A DNA stretch of 64,000 bases from JAJTFW01 sp031421935 (lineage in GTDB: Bacteria > Bacteroidota > Bacteroidia > AKYH767-A > OLB10). The notes beneath the pieces are model-generated. The model was not told where the DNA came from. It saw only the letters and a list, made by a program, of their open reading frames with translations, and did no database searches. Below are positions 8,260-17,619 of this stretch, piece by piece. The translations under genes were made by a program, and so were the position numbers. Numbering within the stretch: the stretch's first letter is position 1; each line of letters starts with the position of its first letter. The stretch covers positions 22,126 to 86,125 of the forward strand of contig JANOPQ010000074.1 of the NCBI GenBank assembly GCA_031421935.1, read 5' to 3'.

Positions 8260-10767
8260 TTAGAACTGCTGTCCAATAGTGAAATGGAATTGACCTTTGT
8301 TCACACCTGGATTTCCTTCAATTTCATCAAATCCATATCCCCAATCCAGACCTAATAATCCGAACATAGGAAGGAAAATTCTTACTCCAACACCCGCTGA
8401 ACGTTTTAGATTTAATGGGTTGAAATTTCTTGTTCCTAACCAATTGTTTCCAGCTTCTAAGAACGCTAAGGTGTATATGGTAGCAGATGGGTTTAGCGAA
8501 ACCGGGAATCGCAACTCGAACGTGTTTTTGTTATAAGCAGTTCCACCTACTGTGCTTCCATTAATACGAGGAGTTACTGTATTGTTATTATAACCACGTA
8601 GCGCAATAATTTCACGTCCATCTAAGGCAAATCCTGAAAGACCATCTCCCCCTAAGTAGAAACGTTCGAAGGGTGATTGTCCAATATCTTTATTGTAATA
8701 TCCTAATATTCCAATTTGTGTTCTGGAGAATAATACAAATTTTGTCCCTAAGCTTTTATACCATGATCCACTAAATTTCCATTTGTGATATTCGATCCAT
8801 TTGTATTTTTCTTTAGCACTAGCAGTTGCATAGTCAGTACCTTTATCAAGTAAACTAAATGGCGGTGTTAATTGCAAAGTGAATGATAGTTGCGAGCCAC
8901 TACGAATCCAAATAAATCCATCTACCGAATTTCGTGAAAATGTTTGTTCGAAGTTTAAGTTGTTCGAGTATCCATCACTGAATAAAAAAGTCCCAGCCCA
9001 ATTGTCTAAAGAGTAACGTTGAAACGTTAATTCATTATATGATTGGAAGAAATCATCTGGCCATTTTAATCGTTTTCCTAATCCAATAGAGGCACCACTA
9101 ATTTTTAATACAGAACGATCATCATTTCCTTTTGGTAATCCATCCGTTTGTATCGAGTGAAATACAGAAACACTTAATGAGTTTGGTTTTTTACCACCTA
9201 ACCACGGTTCAGTGAAAGAGGCATTGTAACTTTGGAAGAATCTGCCATTCGATTGAAAACGGATACTCAGTTTTTGTCCGTCGCCAGTTGGTAATGGAGA
9301 CCAAGTTCCTTTTTTCGCAATATTTCTTGCAGAGAAATTATTAAACGATATTCCTAAAGTTCCTACCACACCTGCACCACCACCCCAACCTCCTGATAAT
9401 TCAAGTTGATCGGAAGGACGTTCTTCAACGATGTATTCAATATCCACGGTGCCATCAGCAGCATTTGGACGAGGCGTAACATTTAATTTCTCTTGATCAA
9501 AATAACCTAGCTGTGCTAATACTTGTTGCGTTCGAATAATATCAGAACGATTAAATAACTGCCCCGGTTTCGTGCGAATCTCTCGCATGATTACTTTGTC
9601 ATTGGTTTTTGAATTTCCCTTTACAGTAACACGATTCACAGTGGCTTGTTTACCTTCATAAATGCGCATTTCAATATCGATGGAATCATTCTCAACTAAT
9701 ATCTCTACGGGAGTAACTTGAAAAAATAAATATCCATCATCCATATACAATGAACTGATGTCACGACTGCTTTGACTAATGAATAAGCCTTCGTCTAATT
9801 TCGCTTGACTAAAAATATCACCTTTCTTAATTCCTAACATTTGATCGAGTTGGGAAGTTGGATACTTTGTATTTCCGATCCAAGTTATATTTCTAAAATA
9901 ATACTTTGGACCTTCATCAATCCACACATCAATATTTACCGTACGATCACTGAATTTATATACACTGTCTTTCGAAATAGAAACATCTCTAAATCCTTTT
10001 GCAGCATAGGTAGCAACTACTTTTTCTTTATCCTTTTCATAGGCTTCTTCGCTGAACTTGGATGAGCTAAAAATTTTATACCAGCCTTTTTCTTTGCTGC
10101 CCTTCATTTTCCTTCTCAGTTTCTTCGATTCAAATTGAGTATTTCCATGAAAAGTTACTTTGTTGATCTTTACTCTTTTTTTATTGGAGACAGTTATGCG
10201 CATCAACTCTTGATTAGGTCCGCCGATGGTATCTTTTTCAGTCGTAATAGTGGTTTCAACAAACAAAAATCCTTTTTCTACATAATAGTCTTTAACTTGA
10301 TTTTTTGTAATCTGAATTAAATTTTCGGTGATTACTTTTCCTTTTACAAGTTGAAGTTTGTCGCGTAATTTATCAGCTTCATTCTTGCTAATTCCGCTAA
10401 AAGCAAATTTGGAAAGTCGAGGACGTTCGCTTAATTCAAAATTTAAAAAAATACGATCGCCATTAATTTTAGTAGCGGTTACTTTAATATCAGAAAGTAA
10501 TCCTTGTTTCCAAAGATTTTCAATGGCAGTAGCAATTTTATCTCCTGGAATTTTGAATCGTTCTCCAATATTCAATCCGGTCAAAGTAATCAAAACGCCT
10601 TCGTCTAAATAGCGAATACCACTTATCGTGATACCGCCTAATTCATATTCTTTCGGTTGAGCAAAATTAATTTGCTGATCATCTGATCCAATGGATTCAA
10701 CCTGTGCGTAGGAAGTATTCGCAAAGAAAGTGAAGATGGAAATTAGGAGTACTATTATTCTACGCAT
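8260..10767 (-). CDS. bamA: outer membrane protein assembly factor BamA
   Basis: Central component of the machine that inserts beta-barrels into the outer membrane. The 835-residue protein has a signal peptide (ending NTSYAQ), five POTRA-like repeats over about residues 40-430 (for example ITISGIRYLDEGVLITLTGL and TVNRVTVKGNSKTNDKVIMR), and a 16-strand Omp85 barrel in the C-terminal half. The barrel contains GLSGFALDGREIIALRGY, corresponding to the conserved lid loop (V/I)RG(F/Y), and the chain ends in phenylalanine as the assembly signal requires. Its ATG overlaps the uppS stop by 8 bases. Confidence 0.96.
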   Translation of the reverse strand: MRRIIVLLISIFTFFANTSYAQVESIGSDDQQINFAQPKEYELGGITISGIRYLDEGVLITLTGLNIGERFKIPGDKIATAIENLWKQGLLSDIKVTATKINGDRIFLNFELSERPRLSKFAFSGISKNEADKLRDKLQLVKGKVITENLIQITKNQVKDYYVEKGFLFVETTITTEKDTIGGPNQELMRITVSNKKRVKINKVTFHGNTQFESKKLRRKMKGSKEKGWYKIFSSSKFSEEAYEKDKEKVVATYAAKGFRDVSISKDSVYKFSDRTVNIDVWIDEGPKYYFRNITWIGNTKYPTSQLDQMLGIKKGDIFSQAKLDEGLFISQSSRDISSLYMDDGYLFFQVTPVEILVENDSIDIEMRIYEGKQATVNRVTVKGNSKTNDKVIMREIRTKPGQLFNRSDIIRTQQVLAQLGYFDQEKLNVTPRPNAADGTVDIEYIVEERPSDQLELSGGWGGGAGVVGTLGISFNNFSARNIAKKGTWSPLPTGDGQKLSIRFQSNGRFFQSYNASFTEPWLGGKKPNSLSVSVFHSIQTDGLPKGNDDRSVLKISGASIGLGKRLKWPDDFFQSYNELTFQRYSLDNWAGTFLFSDGYSNNLNFEQTFSRNSVDGFIWIRSGSQLSFTLQLTPPFSLLDKGTDYATASAKEKYKWIEYHKWKFSGSWYKSLGTKFVLFSRTQIGILGYYNKDIGQSPFERFYLGGDGLSGFALDGREIIALRGYNNNTVTPRINGSTVGGTAYNKNTFELRFPVSLNPSATIYTLAFLEAGNNWLGTRNFNPLNLKRSAGVGVRIFLPMFGLLGLDWGYGFDEIEGNPGVNKGQFHFTIGQQF

Positions 10768-11512
10768 GTTCAGATTTCAGTTGTTCTGATGTTTTTCCAA
10801 AGCGACGTTCACGTTGTTGGAAGTCGATAATGGCTTTATAAAAATCTTCACGACGAAAATCTGGCCATAACTTTTCTGTAAAGTATAGTTCAGCATAGGC
10901 GATTTGCCATAATAAGTAATTACTGATTCTAGACTCACCACTCGTACGAATTAATAATTCGGGGTCGGGCCAGGCTGCAGTGTTCAGGTGATTGCTTATT
11001 AATTCTTCGTTGATATTTTTTGGATCTATTTCTCCTGCTTTCACTTTTTCAGCGATTTTTTGCATCGCATCAGTGATTTCCCAGCGCGAGCTATAGCTCA
11101 ACGCCAGTACTAAGGTCATTCGTGTATTGTTAGCTGTTTTGTCAATACATTTTTTCAAATTCGCAGCTACTTTGGCGGGTAGACTATCCGTATTGCCAAT
11201 GGTTGCTAAGCGAATGTTGTTCTCCATCAACTTCGGTGTCTCCTTCGTGATGGTTTGAACCAAAAGATGCATTAAAGCGTCAATTTCTATCTTTGGACGA
11301 TTCCAGTTTTCGGTACTAAAAGCATAAACGGTTAGCACTTCAATCCCTAGTTCGGCAGCTCCTTCAACGGTATCGCGTACGGCGAGTACACCATTTTGGT
11401 GACCGAAAATGCGCATTTTCCCCTGCTGTTTCGCCCATCTTCCATTGCCATCCATAATAATGGCGACATGTCGCGGTAAACGGTGAATATCTATCTGCTC
11501 TTTTAGTGACAT
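10760..11512 (-). CDS. uppS: isoprenyl transferase (undecaprenyl diphosphate synthase)
   Basis: Condenses isopentenyl diphosphate onto farnesyl diphosphate to make the C55 lipid carrier for peptidoglycan and LPS. All cis-prenyltransferase motifs are present: HVAIIMDGNGRWAKQQG with the catalytic Asp, VLTVYAFSTENWNRP, and DPELLIRTSGESRISNYLLWQ. The start is placed at MSLKEQ (11512). An upstream in-frame ATG at 11557 would add 15 residues lying across a perfect promoter element, and homologues begin near this point. It lies between the PorG-like genes and bamA. Confidence 0.95.
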   Translation of the reverse strand: MSLKEQIDIHRLPRHVAIIMDGNGRWAKQQGKMRIFGHQNGVLAVRDTVEGAAELGIEVLTVYAFSTENWNRPKIEIDALMHLLVQTITKETPKLMENNIRLATIGNTDSLPAKVAANLKKCIDKTANNTRMTLVLALSYSSRWEITDAMQKIAEKVKAGEIDPKNINEELISNHLNTAAWPDPELLIRTSGESRISNYLLWQIAYAELYFTEKLWPDFRREDFYKAIIDFQQRERRFGKTSEQLKSEHA

Positions 11513-11523
11513 ATTTCGGCTCG

Positions 11524-11531
11524 CAAATGTA
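11524..11531 (-). promoter_or_regulatory. -7 promoter element for uppS-bamA
   Basis: Read on the minus strand the sequence is TACATTTG, a perfect TAnnTTTG, 11 bases before the chosen uppS start. It would give a very short leader and supports the downstream start codon. No clear -33 TTG. Confidence 0.45.
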
Positions 11532-11586
11532 GTAAATGCATTGGCCTTCTCGTGCATTTAAAAAGATTAACTTGACGTTAACGTAT

Positions 11587-12426
11587 TTACCAGAGTTTTA
11601 TGCGAAACGGCTGGCATGCATCGATGTATTTCTTACTCAGTGTATAGGTTAATTGTACCCCCGTAAAAACATAAAAATCACGTCGCTGTGTATCGCCACG
11701 TTGTCGGCCAATATTTCCACCAGGTGCTTGATTGAGCGATCGATCACTTAAGAGCGCTGCTGTTTTTCCATATTCTTCTAAAATGGATTTTGGGTCTGCA
11801 TACACAGTACTCACATCGTCTAAATAATCGGTATAGGTTTGTCTTACTCCCGACTCTAGCGTTAATCCAAATCGACGTCCGATTTTAAATTTAAAGCCTC
11901 CACCAAAAGTGAATGCTAAATTCGTCCGCTTGTATAGATTTTTATTAGAAGCATCCGTTCCCTGACCTTCAGTACCTAGTGGCTGTAATTCTATCCAATC
12001 GTCGTTAATTTTTGTTTTAGGGTTAAAATGAAAAACAGATAATCCACAGAGTAAATAGGGGCTAAAAGTTGAATTTGGATTAGCCGTTTGGTAAGGGAAA
12101 AAATTAAATTCAAACTGTCCAGATAATTCAATAATATGTGATCTGAAATTCAAATTTCTGTTTTGGCTGTAGAAGTCATCGGCCTTACTATCATCGGCTT
12201 TCACATGCCCATATAATAAGCCAGCTTTGAATGCCCAATGATTACTATATGAACGACGGTAAATTGCGCTGATACCTGGTTCTAAAAAACGAGTATCATA
12301 CATCGTTTTATCCAAATCTCCTCTGTAGCCCATCACTCCAATCATAATTCCAAGCTCTCTTGATTGAGAATTAGAAATGAAAGGGAACGCCAGTATAATA
12401 AGGAAGAGGGAGACTATTGGCCTCAT
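11587..12426 (-). CDS. PorG-like DUF6089 outer membrane protein (copy 1)
   Basis: A 279-residue protein with a signal peptide (MRPIVSLFLIILAF, cleavage near SNSQS) and barrel-like strands. It matches the DUF6089/PorG type found beside uppS-bamA-ompH in Bacteroidota, where PorG is the outer membrane part of the T9SS/gliding apparatus (known for the family; identity here rests on pattern and gene order). Typical blocks are GVMGYRGDL, GLLYGHVKADDS, VFHFNPKTK, LQPLGTEGQG and QTYTDYLDDVSTVY. The start at 12426 is chosen because an upstream ATG (12483) would put 19 charged residues before the signal peptide. It is a tandem paralogue of the next upstream gene. Confidence 0.72.
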   Translation of the reverse strand: MRPIVSLFLIILAFPFISNSQSRELGIMIGVMGYRGDLDKTMYDTRFLEPGISAIYRRSYSNHWAFKAGLLYGHVKADDSKADDFYSQNRNLNFRSHIIELSGQFEFNFFPYQTANPNSTFSPYLLCGLSVFHFNPKTKINDDWIELQPLGTEGQGTDASNKNLYKRTNLAFTFGGGFKFKIGRRFGLTLESGVRQTYTDYLDDVSTVYADPKSILEEYGKTAALLSDRSLNQAPGGNIGRQRGDTQRRDFYVFTGVQLTYTLSKKYIDACQPFRIKLW

Positions 12427-12502
12427 TTTGTTTTTCAAAACGTGAATTTGATTTGAGTATTGTTGAGGTTTTTCATTCAACAAACAGTACTACTCCGTAA
12501 TT

Positions 12503-13405
12503 TTAGAATATTGGGAAGTTAGTACGACCAGTACGAATTTTATAATGTAAACTGATGATCGCAAACATATAAGCATCCTTATCACGAGGATCTCCACGTT
12601 GCTGACCTACTGCAGTAGATTCAGCAAAAGGATTGGGATTTGAAAAATACTCTGCAATAGGACCATTGGCTTGATTAATAGCTACTGGATCATAATAAGT
12701 TTTACTTACATCATCAATATAATCTGTAAATGTTTTTCTAAGTCCGAATTCAAATCCAACACCCCAACGACGGTTGAAGAAATAACGACCACCTATACCA
12801 AATGGGATACAGATTTGAGTTCTTTTATATTTATCACGAGCAGGTGAAATTCCTTGTCCTTCGGTTCCTAAAGGTTGAAGATTGTACCATTTGTCGTTGA
12901 ATTCGCCTTTTGGATTAAAGTGAAAAACACCAATACCAACGAATCCATAAAGCGAACCTTCAAATGAATTGGAGCGACGAACTCCTCTCAAACGATAAAT
13001 TCCACCTTCTTTTTGACTGAGAAGAGCAGCTTCAAAATTCACATTGAATTCGTAAATATCCGATTTGAAATTTAAACCCCTCGTGCTTCTAAAATACTCC
13101 TTGGTTAGTTGATCATCTCCTTTCACGTGGCCATAAGTAAGATGTGAGTGAATGGATAATGCAGGACTTAATTTGTAACGCAACCCAACAGTAAGTGCTG
13201 GTCGAGTTAAACTTAACTCTAAATCCTTGAAACCATTGGTTCCAATAGCATTTGCACCTCCTAGATCTCCTAAGAAATTACTTGCTCCAACACCAAAGCT
13301 CCATTCGTAACGATATGCTTTCCAACGTGCACGCAATCTTTGAGCTTCGCTCATAGAGCTAAACAGAATCAGGAACGTAAAGCAAAGTAGTATATGTTTC
13401 TTCAT
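12503..13405 (-). CDS. PorG-like DUF6089 outer membrane protein (copy 2)
   Basis: A 300-residue paralogue of the adjacent PorG-like gene. It has a signal peptide (MKKHILLCFTFLILFSSMSEAQ), then GVGASNFLGDLGG, LTYGHVKGDD, VFHFNPKGEFNDKW, LQPLGTEGQG and KTFTDYIDDVSKTYYDP in the same order as its neighbour. Both end with an RGD-containing stretch (QQRGDPRDKDAY here, RQRGDTQRRDFY in copy 1) before the last strand. The two copies have diverged strongly elsewhere, so the duplication is old. A perfect -7 element stands 23 bases upstream, which makes this the likely first gene of the porG-uppS-bamA transcript. Confidence 0.72.
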   Translation of the reverse strand: MKKHILLCFTFLILFSSMSEAQRLRARWKAYRYEWSFGVGASNFLGDLGGANAIGTNGFKDLELSLTRPALTVGLRYKLSPALSIHSHLTYGHVKGDDQLTKEYFRSTRGLNFKSDIYEFNVNFEAALLSQKEGGIYRLRGVRRSNSFEGSLYGFVGIGVFHFNPKGEFNDKWYNLQPLGTEGQGISPARDKYKRTQICIPFGIGGRYFFNRRWGVGFEFGLRKTFTDYIDDVSKTYYDPVAINQANGPIAEYFSNPNPFAESTAVGQQRGDPRDKDAYMFAIISLHYKIRTGRTNFPIF

Positions 13406-13428
13406 ATGAATTTTTCAAGGCCTTTGCA

Positions 13429-13436
13429 CAAAAGTA
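13429..13436 (-). promoter_or_regulatory. -7 promoter element for the PorG-like genes
   Basis: TACTTTTG on the minus strand is a perfect TAnnTTTG, 23 bases before the start codon of PorG-like copy 2. No -33 TTG at the usual distance. Confidence 0.45.
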
Positions 13437-13487
13437 ATATTTTCCACTAAATAATTAGATGTAATTATTCACGTTTTGGCGAGTAGA

Positions 13488-14366
13488 TTAGTTTCTGGTG
13501 TCGAGACCCCAGTTTAGTTTTTTTCGAAGTGTGTTTAAGAAGTTGGTACTACCTAGTCGAACTAGGCTCATGGTGAAGTCTTCTCTTCTGACTGCCAATG
13601 AGATAGCAGAATCGATGGTGACCGATCGAGAATCTAATGAAGCCAAAAAGTACTGACTTCGACCTTCGACCTCCAATGAGATAACATTTTTATCAGATAC
13701 CACAATTGGGCGAACATTGAGGTTGTGAGGGGCGATGGGGGTAATTACAAAGTTACCAGAATAAGGAGCAACGATGGGTCCGCCACAGCTTAAAGAATAT
13801 CCAGTCGATCCAGTTGGTGTAGCAATGATGAGCCCATCTGCCCAATAAGAATTTAAATATTCACCATTCAGGTAGGTATTGATGGTGATCATGCTTGAAC
13901 TGTCCTTTTTGTGGATGGTCAATTCGTTGAGAGCATAATTCACTCCTCCAAACAAATTTCGGTTCGATTCTAATCTCAATAAGCTTCTTTTATCGATGGT
14001 GTAATGTCCTTTCATTAAAGCTTCGAGTGCTCCTGAAATATCTTCAGTACCCACACCCGTTAAAAAGCCTAATCGTCCTAAGTTAATTCCCATCACCGGA
14101 ATATTACTGTCTTGAACTAAGGTTAATGTATCCAAAATAGTCCCATCTCCCCCTAAACTTAATAGGAAGTCAATTTGTCCTCTTATTTCAGAGCCAGAAT
14201 TAAAAGGAATGTTGGGTGGAATATCGCTTCCCAAGGGTTTAATCCGATGCAAAAAAGGTTGATAAATATAAAGTTCGCACTGATGCCTTTGTAATTCCTT
14301 TAATAATTCTCGAATCAACGGAAAATTTTCTGTGTCGACTTGGCGAGCATACAATGCTATCTTCAT
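13488..14366 (-). CDS. nadK: NAD kinase
   Basis: Phosphorylates NAD to NADP in the cytoplasm. The 292-residue protein contains the family's GGDGT motif (LLSLGGDGTILDTL), the NE/D region ALNELTIHKKD, the Gly-rich block WADGLIIATPTGSTGYSLSCGGP and the closing APHNLNVRPIVV. Length is normal. Its neighbours (PorG-like genes, uppS, bamA on one side, a CBS protein and pdxJ on the other) reproduce a common Bacteroidota order. It is probably transcribed separately from the PorG-like genes, which have their own promoter element. Confidence 0.95.
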   Translation of the reverse strand: MKIALYARQVDTENFPLIRELLKELQRHQCELYIYQPFLHRIKPLGSDIPPNIPFNSGSEIRGQIDFLLSLGGDGTILDTLTLVQDSNIPVMGINLGRLGFLTGVGTEDISGALEALMKGHYTIDKRSLLRLESNRNLFGGVNYALNELTIHKKDSSSMITINTYLNGEYLNSYWADGLIIATPTGSTGYSLSCGGPIVAPYSGNFVITPIAPHNLNVRPIVVSDKNVISLEVEGRSQYFLASLDSRSVTIDSAISLAVRREDFTMSLVRLGSTNFLNTLRKKLNWGLDTRN

Positions 14367-14522
14367 TGATACGAAAATAGGTAGGATTTTTATATTAATG
14401 AAGGGAATTGTGAAATTGGTAGATTGGCAAATTAAAAATTGTTGAAAAATGTATGGTAGGAAACTGATTTACGAGAACTTCTGAAGTTTTATTTTTTCTT
14501 AATAGCAGATTGAAAGGTCTAT

Positions 14523-15929
14523 CTAAAAAACCGCTCCCACTCTAAAATACAAACCCGTATCACCAATTTTATTGAGTGCATATTCAAAGCGCAGAACGAT
14601 ATCGTAATAAGTGATGAAATCTAAACAGAGTCCATAACCCATCTGCCATTCATTGCTTAAAGAATTTCTGTACCCAAATTGTTTGTCGCTCACGTATCCT
14701 GCATCAAAAAAAGCATTTAGGTAAGCGGAGATGGGAAACTTTTTAAATTTTTCGGATTTTAAAAAAGAGAACTGATATATTTTTACAGGAATTAAATTGT
14801 ATTTGAGGTTCGAGCGGAAAAGTGCGAAATCTTGTCCGTTGAGCACGTATAAATCATAACCTCTGATGTAATCAAATCCATAACCTAAAGCACGTTGATT
14901 AAAAAACGGTCCGCCTTCACGTTGCATGATTCTACCTTTGAGTGCTACTGAAGTAAACCATCTTTTTGATAAGGGTAAATATTTTCGCACACCCATCGAA
15001 ATGGCAATTAAATCTGGTTCGTTTTTTAAAAATTTCAATCCCACTTTGCTTACTTCTAGCTCGTATAAATAACCATTTAATGCATACGGTTGGTAATCGC
15101 GCGTGTCGTGACGATAGCTCCATGTTAATGCTAAATGCTGTTGTTTTGTAGACCCATCAACAAAATATTTATCGTTCAATTTTAGAATGGTATCTTCAAC
15201 AGATGAAATGCGGTAATCAAGTGTTGTATTATAATAATCATATAAACCTTGTCGTTTGGTTAAACGAACATAAGCTTGCATTTCTTTTCTTAAAAAATTA
15301 TCGGGATCTTTAAAAAATTGAATTTTATTGTTGAGTGTATTGTAGGCAACTTCTTTTACACTGGTTACATAAAACCCAGCGCTGAGACCTACATTTAATT
15401 TTTTGTTGATGTAGGGAATCGTATAAAAAATTCCAAATCGTTTTGTGTAACCAAAGAGCATTTGCAATTGTGCAATATCATCTCTTCCAGTTAAATTTTC
15501 TTGTCGCAAAAACATTCCGTAATTGGTCCGACTAAAATCTTTCGTTTGCCACCACTCACTAATATTTCGATCGGCAATTTCAAAAACAGGAGATGGCCAG
15601 AGATACCATCTTTCAATAAGATTAATATGTACAACTACGGTATTTCCCAATCCTTGGAAGTAGCGAATCTCCACAAAATTGAAGAGCGCGGTATTCATTA
15701 AATTTTGTCGGGTGCGTTCAATAGCCGATTCAAGAATGTAGGGAGCCAATGTATCGCCTTTTTGAAAAGTAAGTTCGCGTTGAACAATATAAGAACGGGT
15801 CTTTTTATTTCCCGTAATAATAATTTGATCGATGATGGAAGTTTGGAGAGTAAGACTATCGCTTAAAACTTGTGCATGAAGATGGGGTGCATACATCAGC
15901 AGTAAGAGCAAGAGAATCCTTAGTTTCAT
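14523..15929 (-). CDS. BamA/TamA-like (Omp85) outer membrane protein
   Basis: A 468-residue protein with a signal peptide (MKLRILLLLLLMYAPHLHAQ), one clear POTRA-type domain (IIDQIIITGNKKTRSYIVQR, then FNFVEIRYFQGLGNTVVVHI at about residues 30-105) and a C-terminal Omp85 barrel with YGFDYIRGYD as the lid-loop motif. It ends in phenylalanine (FRVGAVF). With a single POTRA it is shorter than BamA and closer to the small Omp85 proteins of Bacteroidota, whose substrates are unknown. The ATG at 15929 is preferred to a GTG 6 bases upstream. Interaction with the neighbouring bamA pathway is inference. Confidence 0.8.
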   Translation of the reverse strand: MKLRILLLLLLMYAPHLHAQVLSDSLTLQTSIIDQIIITGNKKTRSYIVQRELTFQKGDTLAPYILESAIERTRQNLMNTALFNFVEIRYFQGLGNTVVVHINLIERWYLWPSPVFEIADRNISEWWQTKDFSRTNYGMFLRQENLTGRDDIAQLQMLFGYTKRFGIFYTIPYINKKLNVGLSAGFYVTSVKEVAYNTLNNKIQFFKDPDNFLRKEMQAYVRLTKRQGLYDYYNTTLDYRISSVEDTILKLNDKYFVDGSTKQQHLALTWSYRHDTRDYQPYALNGYLYELEVSKVGLKFLKNEPDLIAISMGVRKYLPLSKRWFTSVALKGRIMQREGGPFFNQRALGYGFDYIRGYDLYVLNGQDFALFRSNLKYNLIPVKIYQFSFLKSEKFKKFPISAYLNAFFDAGYVSDKQFGYRNSLSNEWQMGYGLCLDFITYYDIVLRFEYALNKIGDTGLYFRVGAVF

Positions 15930-15988
15930 TGTCACGAAGAAAATGATTTAAACAGTTCCGATGCTTAGCTGATCGAAAAAGTATCCAC

Positions 15989-16720
15989 TTAGATATTAAG
16001 ATAATTCATCAGCGATTCGAATCGATTTTTTAAATCTTCAGAATGTTCGCTTTGATGGTAGGAAGCTACAATATGATAATCGAGACGATAAAAGGCAGCT
16101 AACATACGGCTTAAATCAACTTTATCAACTTTCAACGTTAATTCAATTTTTGAAGGATCGTTAGCGGTAGTCACGTTAGCACTTAGAATATGGGCATCGT
16201 CCGACTCAACAATTTGTGCAATATGCGACATTGAATAGTCAGATAAAGCTAATTCAATAACGATAATGCCGCCGGGAGTATAAACTGATTGGCTAGCGGC
16301 GAAATAGGAAACAAGGTCGTTCACCGTAACCAAACCTAAGTAATCATTCTCTGTAGTTAATACAGGAACAAGATCTAGTTTGTGGAGAGAAGCAACTTTT
16401 GTTAAATCATAAACGTGTTGATTATCATAAACGAAAACTTTATGATACTTTATGTTAGCATCTACGAGGCTAAGATTAGCTAAAGCAGGATTATTTACGT
16501 CTAATTTATAAACAAGACCTAAATATTCGCGGCCTTTAATTACAGGTAAAGCATTGACTCTTAACTCTTCCATCCAAGTTACTGCGCGTTTACAAGAATC
16601 GCCAGGCTTTAGAGGAGGTACATTATCAGATATTAATCGAGCAGCGAACATGCTTAAGTTTTCTGATGTAACGGTTTCTGTGTCTTTCAAGTTCGGCGCA
16701 AACATAAGAAGATCTTTCAT
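15989..16720 (-). CDS. CBS domain protein
   Basis: A 243-residue cytoplasmic protein with a tandem pair of CBS modules: GDSCKRAVTWMEELRVNALP with YLGLVYKLDV, and VYDLTKVASLHKLDLVPVL with DYLGLVTVNDLVSYFA (residues about 35-145). A ferredoxin-like, ACT-like tail follows (IIVIELALSDYSMSHIAQIV and SKIELTLKVDKVD). CBS pairs bind adenine nucleotides and usually have a sensing role. The gene stands divergent from pdxJ and upstream of the Omp85-like gene and nadK, a conserved order in the phylum. The ligand is unknown. Confidence 0.85.
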   Translation of the reverse strand: MKDLLMFAPNLKDTETVTSENLSMFAARLISDNVPPLKPGDSCKRAVTWMEELRVNALPVIKGREYLGLVYKLDVNNPALANLSLVDANIKYHKVFVYDNQHVYDLTKVASLHKLDLVPVLTTENDYLGLVTVNDLVSYFAASQSVYTPGGIIVIELALSDYSMSHIAQIVESDDAHILSANVTTANDPSKIELTLKVDKVDLSRMLAAFYRLDYHIVASYHQSEHSEDLKNRFESLMNYLNI

Positions 16721-16830
16721 TTTATTTTCGTTTTATGTACCCATCTGGATGAATAAACAAAATATTGAGGAGTTTAGTTCATCCATTACAAAAGACCGTG
16801 CCGAAACTACAGAATTTGCTTAGAACTTAT

Positions 16831-16838
16831 TAATCTTG
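16831..16838 (+). promoter_or_regulatory. possible -7 element for pdxJ
   Basis: TAATCTTG, one mismatch from TAnnTTTG, ends 7 bases before the GTG start of pdxJ, so the mRNA would have little or no leader. Weak on its own. Confidence 0.3.
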
Positions 16839-16845
16839 CAGGGTC

Positions 16846-17559
16846 GTGACGAAGCTAAGTGTAAATATTAACAAAATCGCTACTCTGCGGAATGCAAGAG
16901 GAGGGAATATGCCTGATTTAATAAAGGCTGCCATTGATATTCAAAATTTTGGTGCCGATGGGATTACGATCCATCCAAGACCCGACGAAAGACATATTCG
17001 ATATCAAGATGTATATGACTTGAAAAAGGTCATTACAACAGAGTATAACATTGAAGGCTATCCTTCTATGGATTTTATGAAGTTGGTGGATGATGTTCGA
17101 CCCGAGCAAGTAACTTTAGTTCCCGACCCTCCCGGTGTGTTAACAAGTAATGCAGGATGGGACATGATTACAAATGCTTCTTTCTTGAAAGATGTCGTTT
17201 CCTATTTTAAATCCATCAATTGTAGAGTCAGTTTATTTGTGGATCCAAGTCCGATGATGGTGGAGGCAGCATGTCATACTGGCACAGATAGAATCGAATT
17301 ATATACCGAAGCGTATGCGAGTGGCTTTGCCGAAGATCCATCTGAAGCCATACGTTCTTATATAGAAGCCGCGCAAAAAGCAAATGAAGTTGGGTTAGGA
17401 ATCAACGCCGGACATGACTTAAATCTCGAAAACCTTGCATATTTCAGAAGGATGGTCCCAAACCTCTTAGAAGTAAGTATTGGACATGCTCTGATTAGTG
17501 ATGCTTTGTATATTGGGTTAGAGGAGACAGTAGGTTTATATAAGATTCAGTTACTATAA
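16846..17559 (+). CDS. pdxJ: pyridoxine 5'-phosphate synthase
   Basis: Closes the pyridine ring of vitamin B6 from 1-deoxyxylulose 5-phosphate and aminoacetone phosphate (DXP-dependent pathway). The 237-residue protein starts at a GTG and reads (M)TKLSVNINKIATLRNARGG, exactly where family members begin. It has the motifs DGITIHPRPDERHI, LVPDPPGVLTSNAGWD, RVSLFVDPSP and GINAGHDLN. No Shine-Dalgarno sequence is present and a -7-like element ends 7 bases upstream. The stop codon TAA is the first part of a 7-bp tandem repeat array. Confidence 0.95.
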   Translation: MTKLSVNINKIATLRNARGGNMPDLIKAAIDIQNFGADGITIHPRPDERHIRYQDVYDLKKVITTEYNIEGYPSMDFMKLVDDVRPEQVTLVPDPPGVLTSNAGWDMITNASFLKDVVSYFKSINCRVSLFVDPSPMMVEAACHTGTDRIELYTEAYASGFAEDPSEAIRSYIEAAQKANEVGLGINAGHDLNLENLAYFRRMVPNLLEVSIGHALISDALYIGLEETVGLYKIQLL

Positions 17560-17604
17560 GCTTCAAGCTTCAAGCTTCAAGCTTCAAGCTTCAAGCTTCA
17601 AGCT
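17558..17604. repeat. 7-bp tandem array, AAGCTTC x 6.7
   Basis: Six perfect AAGCTTC units plus five bases, starting inside the pdxJ stop codon. Each unit contains the palindrome AAGCTT. It lies between the convergent pdxJ and VOC genes. Confidence 0.97.
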
Positions 17605-17619
17605 GTCTTCAATGTTATC

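Noticed and set aside
16554..16823. 89-codon open frame on the + strand opposite the CBS gene
   Set aside because: Antisense to a well-supported gene; no motifs.
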